Shown here piece by piece: positions 14,276 through 20,331 of a stretch of DNA of 24,669 nucleotides. The stretch's first letter is position 1, and every line of letters starts with the position of its first letter. Both the position numbers and the translations under genes were made by a program. The notes under the pieces were generated by a model. That model was not told the origin of the DNA. It saw only the letters and a list, made by a program, of their open reading frames with translations, and searched no databases. Source of the DNA: an uncultured bacterium (lineage in GTDB: Bacteria; Patescibacteriota; Dojkabacteria; CALFHW01); the NCBI GenBank assembly GCA_937876695.1, contig CALFHW010000116.1:1-24669 (forward strand), given 5' to 3'.

Positions 14276-15772
14276 ATGAAAGAGAAACAAATAAAAGCGA
14301 GACTATTCAAGTTGTCGCCCTATATTTGGTGGAATATAGCCTTGGCTCTGGGGCTAGTATTTTTGATGCTACTCTTGATTTTGATCACCAGTCGAGGCTC
14401 AAATCGCCTTATCAATGTAGAACTTCGCAATCAGAATGAATTGGGGGCAGCTAGTTATAACCAAGCAATCACATTTGAATTTACCCGGCCGCTTTCACCC
14501 GATCTAAGGGGGAGCATAGCTGATTATATTAGTTTTGAGCCACCAATTGAGGGAGTATTTAGGGCAATTGACCGCTCGATTACCTTCTCTGCTGCTGGTC
14601 CCCTTACATACGATACCGAATACCAGATAAAAATTTCTCCTGAGCTTAAGGACAGTTATGGTAAACCCATGGCAGCAGGAGCAAATTATCGATTCAAGAC
14701 TAAACCGCTGCAATTTCTATACGCTACTAGGGCCGAGCGCTACCAGAACCTCGAGCTCGGCCGGGTTCTGCGAAAAGTAGCTGTGGAAGAGACACCAGCC
14801 GTCGAGATTGAGACCACCAGAATTGCTTCGGATATGAATATCCGCGAATACGCACAGTCCATAATCCGTCCTGAGATAATCTACACCGTACAAAATGGGG
14901 AGGCGCGGCCGACTGATGTCTACCACTACAACTTAGTCACAGGTGAGACCACCAGACTGGAACTGCCGACGAGACTCAATATCACCGCGCCGGTTTTTTC
15001 TGTCAGCGGAGAGCTGATGTTTATTGGGACTTTACCTGATGAGGACATGGCGAACTTAGCACCGGAGGAACTGCCCGAGAATTTCAGCCTACCGTATACA
15101 TATGACATTGAGTCGGGAGTATTAAAGCGGTTAGAGGCACTAGCTAGCCATTACGGTGATATCTCAGCAATCTTGCCGGCGCCGGACGGCAATACAGTAT
15201 TGGTACAAAAGTTCAATTTTGACGTGATCCCTGTATCACTACTAACTGGGCAGTCGTCCCCTTTAGGTAAATTCAATGCTTTTGGCGGGTTTAACTATAA
15301 AGGCGACAATGTAGGCGTGCTGGAAATTAGCCTAGGACAAGTGAATTTCTACCCTCGAGCCAAAGTTATGGGCGCGGAAGGCCAGATTTATACTACAGCG
15401 GGTGAAATTTACGCGAGAGATCCCCAAATCGCCCCAGAAGATAGGCTATTTGCTTATTCGGTGCGTCAGGAGACCATGGAACTCAGTGAAGGCAGATTCG
15501 GACTGAGGGTGGTCGACTACCTCGATTCTGGCAAGCAAGTACTAGATTATCAAGAAGCTGAAATGAGTATAGAATTAGCCAAGTTCTCACCTGAAGGGGC
15601 ATTTCTGGCTGCTGAGTTTATCCCTAAAAGCATATTGGATAACATATCCAGGGATGCCCGAATCTACCTGAACCCTGGTAGACCCACTAGCTCAGAATTG
15701 AAGCTTTATGATTTCCAAAACAATACTTGGATTGAGGTGGGATTAGGTTATAATTTGCTCTGGATAAAGTAA
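14276..15772 (+). CDS. Membrane-anchored protein, Ig-like and propeller-like domains
   Basis: This 498-residue protein has an N-terminal TM anchor (about 20-42, IALALGLVFLMLLLILIT). Next comes a domain of about 105 residues with the SbsA Ig-like/Big_5 pattern: SYNQAITFEFTRPLSPD at the start, PLTYDTEYQIKIS and DSYGKPMAAGANYRFKT at the end. Residues 180-498 show repeated blade-like units ending in phrases such as SVSGELMFIGTLPD and PAPDGNTVLVQKF, which suggest a TolB/WD40-like beta-propeller. It should be anchored in the membrane and face outside; its role is unknown. It follows the TIGR03943 gene by five bases and is probably in its operon. Confidence 0.7.
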   Translation: MKEKQIKARLFKLSPYIWWNIALALGLVFLMLLLILITSRGSNRLINVELRNQNELGAASYNQAITFEFTRPLSPDLRGSIADYISFEPPIEGVFRAIDRSITFSAAGPLTYDTEYQIKISPELKDSYGKPMAAGANYRFKTKPLQFLYATRAERYQNLELGRVLRKVAVEETPAVEIETTRIASDMNIREYAQSIIRPEIIYTVQNGEARPTDVYHYNLVTGETTRLELPTRLNITAPVFSVSGELMFIGTLPDEDMANLAPEELPENFSLPYTYDIESGVLKRLEALASHYGDISAILPAPDGNTVLVQKFNFDVIPVSLLTGQSSPLGKFNAFGGFNYKGDNVGVLEISLGQVNFYPRAKVMGAEGQIYTTAGEIYARDPQIAPEDRLFAYSVRQETMELSEGRFGLRVVDYLDSGKQVLDYQEAEMSIELAKFSPEGAFLAAEFIPKSILDNISRDARIYLNPGRPTSSELKLYDFQNNTWIEVGLGYNLLWIK

Positions 15773-15774
15773 TA

Positions 15775-15786
15775 GAAAATATTTTC
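15775..15786. promoter_or_regulatory. Candidate operator upstream of lexA
   Basis: GAAAATATTTTC is a perfect 12-bp palindrome right behind the stop of the preceding gene and overlapping the likely -35 region of lexA. The position suits autorepression by LexA, although the sequence is not one of the classic LexA boxes. Confidence 0.4.
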
Positions 15787-15811
15787 AGTTTCGGTTTATT
15801 TACGGTATAAT
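15782..15811 (+). promoter_or_regulatory. lexA promoter, leaderless
   Basis: TTTTCA (15782-15787) and a perfect TATAAT (15806-15811) are 18 bp apart. The -10 box ends six bases before ATG 15818, so transcription should start at the start codon. Confidence 0.6.
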
Positions 15812-15817
15812 CTCCTT

Positions 15818-16426
15818 ATGTTAGCAGCACTTACTCGCAAACAAAAACTGATCCTAGATTTCATCGAGATGTATAGGCATGCTAACTCCATCTCACCTTC
15901 GTTGGAAGAGATTAGACATCACTTCAAGTTGAGGGCGGTTTCTACCGTGCACGAGCATGTTGAGAAACTGAAAGCGAAGGGGTATCTGCGCAAAGAGATG
16001 AATCAGGCTAGAGGTATTCGCACCACTGCCACTTCTATGTCCGAGAAATACATCGAAATAGATGTTTTGGGTCAGATTGCAGCCGGAAGTCCACTAGAAG
16101 CTATCGAAAACGCCGAACCTATTCTGGTCAGCAGCTCAATAATCCCTAAATTTCAAGGGAATTACTTCGCACTGAAAGTGAAGGGGGACAGTATGATTGA
16201 AGACGGGATATTAGATGGAGATCTTGTGATCATCAAATCCCAGCAACAAGCCCAAGATGGGGACATAGTAGTAGCGATTGTAGGAGACAATGAAGCGACC
16301 TTGAAGCGCATTTATAAAGAAAGAGACCGGTTTAGACTGCAGCCAGCCAATCCCGCCCTCAAACCGATGTTCTACAAGCAGGTGGAGGTCAGGGGAAAGC
16401 TGGTTGCATTATTGAGAAACTATTGA
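15818..16426 (+). CDS. lexA: LexA repressor
   Basis: This 202-residue protein is the SOS-response repressor and self-cleaving protease. The N-terminal winged helix (about 1-70) has the LexA layout: LTRKQKLILDFIEMY, then SPSLEEIRHHFKLRAVSTVHEHVEKL as recognition region. The C-terminal half is the S24 peptidase domain: the cleavage bond A89-G90 in QIAAGSPLEA, the nucleophile S125 in KGDSM and the general base K163 in ATLKR. All key residues are present, so RecA-stimulated self-cleavage should work. The length is normal. A TATAAT six bases upstream predicts a leaderless mRNA, and a palindrome over the -35 could be its own operator. The ArsR-like gene starts one base after its stop. Confidence 0.95.
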   Translation: MLAALTRKQKLILDFIEMYRHANSISPSLEEIRHHFKLRAVSTVHEHVEKLKAKGYLRKEMNQARGIRTTATSMSEKYIEIDVLGQIAAGSPLEAIENAEPILVSSSIIPKFQGNYFALKVKGDSMIEDGILDGDLVIIKSQQQAQDGDIVVAIVGDNEATLKRIYKERDRFRLQPANPALKPMFYKQVEVRGKLVALLRNY

Positions 16427-16427
16427 G

Positions 16428-16769
16428 ATGAGCAGGTTTGATGGCCGCAGCAATTTAGGTAATTCACTACTTTCTTCCAAGCAGACAGCAGCCCCTGATA
16501 AATTTCTGATACTGGAAGCCCTGGCTAGTGAAGTGAGATACCATGTACTCAAAAAACTACTGGCGGATAAATCAGAGACAGGTTTGAATATCAGGCAGGT
16601 ATTTAGCCCTTTTCCGCTTAAGAGACCCGCCATGAGCCACCACCTAGGCGTGTTGGAGAGAGCGGGTCTGATTATTTGCGCCAAACAGGGCCGGGATGTA
16701 CATATCAAGGTTCAGAAAGATAAATTACAAGAACTCGCTGCACTTATTGCCGATCTCCTGTTAATATAA
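16428..16769 (+). CDS. ArsR-family HTH regulator
   Basis: This 113-residue protein is a winged-helix regulator of ArsR type: FLILEALASEVRYHVLKKLL (about 26-45) is the usual opening helix pair, PAMSHHLGVLERAGLI (about 68-83) is the recognition helix, and KQGRDVHIKV is the wing. The ELCVCDL-like metal-binding box of the metal sensors is absent and no cysteine cluster is seen apart from C85, so it is likely not a classic metal sensor. It follows lexA with one base between stop and ATG and so is in the same transcript. The first 20 residues are polar and probably disordered. Confidence 0.85.
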   Translation: MSRFDGRSNLGNSLLSSKQTAAPDKFLILEALASEVRYHVLKKLLADKSETGLNIRQVFSPFPLKRPAMSHHLGVLERAGLIICAKQGRDVHIKVQKDKLQELAALIADLLLI

Positions 16770-16780
16770 AGTTACTGCTC

Positions 16781-17386
16781 ATGTCACTAAAAGGCTTTAA
16801 CTTACTACAAGGAAATACGGCACCGCCCGATGCTTGGGATAAGGTGTATGATTGGGTCACCAACGTGGGTAGGGTAGTAGTCATTTTAGTGGAAGTGATA
16901 GTGCTGTTCTCATTCGTCACTAGGGTAGTGGTAGATACTCAGGCCAAAGATTTAATCGAGAGAAACCAACAAAACAGCGCTCGTCTGGCTGCCTTGCGCC
17001 CCAGAGAGCTCGGTTTCATAGACCAGCAGGATAAATTCTCCGCCTACAAATTAATTTGGGAAGGCGGCAGCAGCTATGAGAAGGCTATCCGCGAGATAAA
17101 CCAGAATTTACCCTCAACTATCAAAGATCTAAGCCTCATCGTCAGAGGTAGTGGTATAAATCTCACTGGCCAGGCACCTACCAGCGAAGTCTCCAAATTA
17201 GAAAATGCCTTGAAGCAGAAAACAGAGATCTTTTCAGACGTAATAGTCAGTGAAGTTGAAGCGGTTGCAGCCACTAGTGGTTCGACTTCGGGTGGTGGCA
17301 ACTCTACTTTCACTATTCAAATCAAGATAAAAGATGGGCTAGATAGAGGTAGAACTAAAATACCTGAAATTACAGGAGGTAGTTAA
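16781..17386 (+). CDS. PilN-like type IV pilus assembly protein
   Basis: This 201-residue protein has PilN topology: a short cytoplasmic start with the motif GFNLLQG (5-11; PilN binds PilM through an INLLP-like motif), one TM helix (about 30-50), a coiled-coil stalk (about 55-75) and a C-terminal ferredoxin-like domain (about 95-195) with the strand pattern of PilN/GspL. Sequence identity to known PilN is not obvious, so the name rests on topology, the N-terminal motif and the PilO-like gene that follows two bases later. No pilM is visible in this window. A TATAAA box ten bases before the ATG may be an internal promoter. Confidence 0.7.
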   Translation: MSLKGFNLLQGNTAPPDAWDKVYDWVTNVGRVVVILVEVIVLFSFVTRVVVDTQAKDLIERNQQNSARLAALRPRELGFIDQQDKFSAYKLIWEGGSSYEKAIREINQNLPSTIKDLSLIVRGSGINLTGQAPTSEVSKLENALKQKTEIFSDVIVSEVEAVAATSGSTSGGGNSTFTIQIKIKDGLDRGRTKIPEITGGS

Positions 17387-17388
17387 AT

Positions 17389-18162
17389 ATGACAGATCAG
17401 AAACTCCAAACAGATGCTGGACAGAACCAAGCTGACCAGACAGAGGTAAGCCAAACGGCCCCAGTGGATACTGCCGCAATGGTGGCCGCCGATGTTTTAG
17501 ACGCCCCCGGCGGCGATACTAAAGGCTTTATGAAACGTGAGCGCAGAAAAACCGATAGCGCTCTGAGTCAGCTGTTAGCTACTCCCCAGGGTAAAACCAT
17601 CTCTACGGCCTTGATTACTCTGTTAGTGGTGGTTATGCTTATCTTCTTTGCTATCACGCCCGCACTGTCATCTATATCCACCCAACTGGAAAAAAATAAC
17701 CAACTCACCGATGTAGTCAGCAGGCAAGATACCAAATACAACTCTATTCTTACTTTACAGACCAAAGAACAGTCTTTGGCTGAACCTTTGACCAAATTCG
17801 CCCAAGTTCTATCTGAAGAGAAGCATCAGGCCGAAATCTATACCGAATTGCATAAATTGGTTACCCAAAATGGGTTGAGTTTCCAATCACTTCGTTACAC
17901 TGAATTGACATCAATTCCTGCTGAATATGAAGAGCTTGGCATAAGCGAGCGAGCCAAGTTACAACGTGCCAAACTCGTTGTCACAGGGAGCTTCACCGGC
18001 GGTCTGAGCCTACTAAAACAGATCGAAGAGAGCAGCAGGATATTTGATGTTGAGGATCTAGCCATCACTGCCAGCCCTGATAGTCAGCAATCTGCAGGTG
18101 CAAATAGCCAACTCATTTTCGACTTTTCGCTCCGGACAATATATTGGGAGCAGGTAGAGTAG
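17389..18162 (+). CDS. PilO-like type IV pilus assembly protein
   Basis: This 257-residue protein has a long polar N-terminal tail (1-68), one TM helix (about 71-91), a coiled coil (about 95-150) and a C-terminal ferredoxin-like domain with KLVVTGSFTGGLSLLKQIEESSRIFDVEDL, the typical PilO core with its V-x-G-x-F-x-x-L-x-x-L-x-x-I-E pattern. PilO pairs with PilN to form the inner-membrane alignment complex of type IV pili. The ATG is preceded by AGGAGGT eight bases upstream, a very strong Shine-Dalgarno. The 68-residue tail is longer than in typical PilO. Confidence 0.75.
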   Translation: MTDQKLQTDAGQNQADQTEVSQTAPVDTAAMVAADVLDAPGGDTKGFMKRERRKTDSALSQLLATPQGKTISTALITLLVVVMLIFFAITPALSSISTQLEKNNQLTDVVSRQDTKYNSILTLQTKEQSLAEPLTKFAQVLSEEKHQAEIYTELHKLVTQNGLSFQSLRYTELTSIPAEYEELGISERAKLQRAKLVVTGSFTGGLSLLKQIEESSRIFDVEDLAITASPDSQQSAGANSQLIFDFSLRTIYWEQVE

Positions 18163-18185
18163 TTTAATTATGTCAAAGAAATAAC

Positions 18186-18365
18186 ATGATCAAAGTCGGG
18201 AGTTTATACTCAATTCTCATCATCGCTGCTATAGCAATCCTACTAATGCTCAGTCTTTATGAGATCCTATTAAAACCAAGTGATCAAATCGTTACCGGCG
18301 GCCTGACGCCTTTGAGCACCTATTATGGCGAGGACGTGTTGGACTTCGTCGGTAAGTCGAGGTAG
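18186..18365 (+). CDS. 59-aa one-TM protein after PilO-like gene
   Basis: This short ORF encodes a TM helix near the N-terminus (about 7-29, rich in Ile, Leu and Ala) followed by an exterior part of about 30 residues. It starts 23 bases after the PilO-like stop and is on the same strand, at the place where pilP usually follows pilO. It is far shorter than PilP and has no lipobox cysteine, so it could be a small accessory subunit of the pilus complex. No strong Shine-Dalgarno is present. The coding call rests on the clean TM helix and the operon position. Confidence 0.5.
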   Translation: MIKVGSLYSILIIAAIAILLMLSLYEILLKPSDQIVTGGLTPLSTYYGEDVLDFVGKSR

Positions 18366-18434
18366 CATCCAGCTCATGTTTTTATCTGCCGCGCAGCTCA
18401 ACCAACTTGGCACTGGTAGTTTAGGCTCGTAGGG

Positions 18435-18440
18435 TATAAT
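18435..18440 (+). promoter_or_regulatory. -10 box, leaderless start of RodZ-like gene
   Basis: A perfect TATAAT ends six bases before ATG 18447. This decides the start: the in-frame GTG at 18441 would lie upstream of the expected transcript start. Confidence 0.55.
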
Positions 18441-18446
18441 GTGTTT

Positions 18447-19490
18447 ATGGTCCGCAACACATATGAAGTCCAAAACGTAGGCGATTTACTCCGCGAGAAG
18501 AGAAGGCAACTAGGCAGGGACATCAAAGAGGTCTCTGAGCATACAAAGATCAGGTCGGAATACTTGCTGGCATTGGAAACCGGCAATTACGAGAAATTCG
18601 CTTCAGATGTCTACGCCAAGGGCTTCTTGAAAAAATACGCCAAATACCTCGGCATCAGCCCAGACAGGGCAGCAGCGATGTATAGGCGGGAGAGCAGCCT
18701 CAGTAAAGGGGATTCCATAAAAAATACTGACTATCTCTCCCAAAAACTATCGAGTGGCGGCGGTTTTGTGATCACGCCGGCCAGAATCTTCACAGGCGCG
18801 GTAGTATTATTGCTGTTGCTATTTGTAGTCTATTTATTCTCCCAGATTTCCACAGTACTTAGGGAGCCAGCACTTACTATCAGTACCCCGGTTGCCCTGA
18901 CAGCGGGCACCAGAGGGACATTCCTTACCTCACAAGGGCAGATCACTATCAGTGGTCAGGTTGAACTGGGGAGCGCGCTGACTCTAAACGGTAGTCAGGT
19001 CAACGTCAACAACTTGCAGATATTCGAGATTACCGACCTGCCGCTAGTAGTCGGAGAAAATATCTTTAAGTTGGAAGCTAGGACCCAGTTTGGGCAGACT
19101 TCAGTAATAACCTTGGCGGTGACTAGAAGCGCAGATGGCACCGATTCCCAAACCCCTCCTGGGTCCACCCCAACCCAAACTCCGCCAGCAGGCTCTGGGA
19201 CAACCCCGCCAGTATCTACAGCTAACCAAATCCCAGCGGTGATAACAGTTTCCGGTAGAGAAGCATTCGTGCAGGTTAAAGCAGACGGCAATGTAGCCTT
19301 GGCCCAAACCATAAACGCAGGTGATGGTCGTGAGGTGAAGTTCAGCAGCACCCTTGTACTTACTACCCCAAGGCCTGACGCTGTAAAAGTCCAGATCGGG
19401 GAGGAAGTCTTTCAAGTCCGCTCGTCACTGGAGCATACCTTCACAATAGATACTGCAGGGCAAGTCACACTCACGGTGGCCACGAACTGA
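18447..19490 (+). CDS. RodZ-like HTH membrane protein
   Basis: This 347-residue protein has the RodZ layout: a cytoplasmic HTH_25 domain (about 10-78: VGDLLREKRRQLGRDIKEVS, then TKIRSEYLLALETGNYEKF and VYAKGFLKKYAKYLGI), a single TM helix (about 113-133), a first exterior Ig-like domain (about 140-230), a Pro/Thr-rich linker (about 232-262) and a C-terminal DUF4115-like beta domain (REAFVQVKADGNVALAQTI, then GREVKFSSTLVL). RodZ links MreB to the cell wall machinery in rods; the name here is for the architecture, and no mreB is in view. The start at ATG 18447 follows TATAAT by six bases. The HTH may serve protein contacts rather than DNA binding. Confidence 0.8.
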   Translation: MVRNTYEVQNVGDLLREKRRQLGRDIKEVSEHTKIRSEYLLALETGNYEKFASDVYAKGFLKKYAKYLGISPDRAAAMYRRESSLSKGDSIKNTDYLSQKLSSGGGFVITPARIFTGAVVLLLLLFVVYLFSQISTVLREPALTISTPVALTAGTRGTFLTSQGQITISGQVELGSALTLNGSQVNVNNLQIFEITDLPLVVGENIFKLEARTQFGQTSVITLAVTRSADGTDSQTPPGSTPTQTPPAGSGTTPPVSTANQIPAVITVSGREAFVQVKADGNVALAQTINAGDGREVKFSSTLVLTTPRPDAVKVQIGEEVFQVRSSLEHTFTIDTAGQVTLTVATN

Positions 19491-19532
19491 GGATTGGGAT
19501 AATTACAGCGTAAATATTTAGCCGAGTGGCTA

Positions 19533-20123
19533 TTAGCCGATGCTCCCCAGTCCGCTACCCAGGGTCAGCAGCACCGAAAAGACCCAAGCGGCTGAAGTAA
19601 GCAGGTAGTTGAGTTCAGCGGCATAGATATGTTTACCGTTATGTTTGCGCGGGTAAATCAGAAAGGTGTACATGAAGCCTAGCATGCTGGTAGCGAACAT
19701 TACCAAGGGCATAGGTGAGAATTGTAACAACCCGACAGAGATAAAGCCCGCGCCAGATAACGAAGAAATTACTTGCGAGCGCATGATCATATTATGTGTA
19801 CCAGCCCAACGATGGTAGTCCACCAGAACTATCACTAGGATGCTCAATCCCCCAACTATACCCAATATGTAACCAATTTGTATCGCCTGCAGCTCAATTC
19901 CGTGCACATTATTTCCGATTAGGCGCACAGTTGCATACAAGAAATATACCTGGGAAAGCCCTGCCACTGCAAAAGAGGTGAGCACTTTGTAGCGAAAAGG
20001 CTTAGAATGAGAGTAATCGGATATATGAACGTAGTCTGCCCAATTCTTAAGAGCAATAGGAATTATTACCAATAAAATGGATAGAACGAAGGCAATTGCC
20101 GAAAGTACAATAGTTATTTCCAT
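19533..20123 (-). CDS. Polytopic membrane protein of unknown function
   Basis: This 196-residue protein is almost all hydrophobic, with about six TM helices (around 4-24, 48-66, 80-100, 118-138, 142-160 and 172-192). Between helices are short charged loops, for example HSKPFRYK and YPRKHNGKHIYAAELNY. The even spacing resembles small six-helix membrane proteins of the DUF998/Frag1 kind, but I cannot name a family. I use ATG 20123, since TGTTATAAT ends nine bases upstream; an in-frame start at 20183 would cross that promoter and the divergent one. It is convergent with the RodZ-like gene and divergent from the rpoB leader. Confidence 0.7.
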   Translation of the reverse strand: MEITIVLSAIAFVLSILLVIIPIALKNWADYVHISDYSHSKPFRYKVLTSFAVAGLSQVYFLYATVRLIGNNVHGIELQAIQIGYILGIVGGLSILVIVLVDYHRWAGTHNMIMRSQVISSLSGAGFISVGLLQFSPMPLVMFATSMLGFMYTFLIYPRKHNGKHIYAAELNYLLTSAAWVFSVLLTLGSGLGSIG

Positions 20124-20132
20124 ATCAGATAT

Positions 20133-20141
20133 ATTATAACA
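20133..20141 (-). promoter_or_regulatory. Extended -10 promoter of the six-TM gene
   Basis: TGTTATAAT on the minus strand is a perfect extended -10. It ends nine bases before ATG 20123, leaving a leader of about two or three bases. Confidence 0.55.
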
Positions 20142-20149
20142 TGTTTTTC

Positions 20150-20158
20150 TGCTATAAT
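20150..20158 (+). promoter_or_regulatory. Extended -10 promoter of the rpoBC leader
   Basis: TGCTATAAT is a perfect extended -10 on the plus strand; transcription should begin near 20165, 17 bases before a 27-codon ORF and 90-115 bases before an intrinsic terminator. It is back to back with the promoter of the six-TM gene. Confidence 0.6.
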
Positions 20159-20181
20159 ATCTTGACAGGTACCAAGGATAC

Positions 20182-20265
20182 ATGCTATTAACAACATACG
20201 CAAATCAAATTTATGGTCAGAAACATTGCAGCTTAAATTTTAGAAAAATTTCACCTACCGTTTAG
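20182..20265 (+). CDS. Putative 27-aa leader peptide upstream of rpoB
   Basis: A 27-codon ORF (beginning MLLTTYANQIYG and ending FRKISPTV) starts just after AAGGA (20174-20178; spacing is short, about three bases) and ends with a TAG at 20263-20265. That stop lies inside the loop of the intrinsic terminator at 20253-20280, so a ribosome reaching it would cover the terminator's 5' arm. This is the layout of a translation-controlled attenuator. It may be chance: the ORF is short and has no known homologue. A nested seven-codon ORF (MVRNIAA) in another frame is an alternative. Confidence 0.35.
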   Translation: MLLTTYANQIYGQKHCSLNFRKISPTV

Positions 20266-20280
20266 TATGGTAGGTTTTTT
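20253..20280 (+). terminator. Intrinsic terminator in the rpoB leader
   Basis: The perfect 7-bp stem ACCTACC/GGTAGGT (20253-20259 and 20269-20275) encloses a nine-base loop and is followed by a T6 run. It is on the plus strand 51 bases before the rpoB start, so it must be read through unless rpoB has another promoter. A second hairpin, AAATTTT/AAAATTT, lies just upstream at 20235-20251. Confidence 0.75.
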
Positions 20281-20331
20281 GTGTTATTTAAAAGTCCAAT
20301 TTCTTAATTTACTTAAGCCTGATTACTCTTC

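Noticed and set aside
19519..19532. Short hairpin TAGCC/GGCTA between two convergent genes
   Set aside because: Only five base pairs and no T run on either strand, so there is no good case for a terminator.
20162..20191. Second promoter: perfect TTGACA with TATTAA 18 bp later
   Set aside because: The -10 is poor and transcripts would begin after the leader ORF start; the extended -10 at 20150-20158 explains the region better. It cannot be fully excluded.
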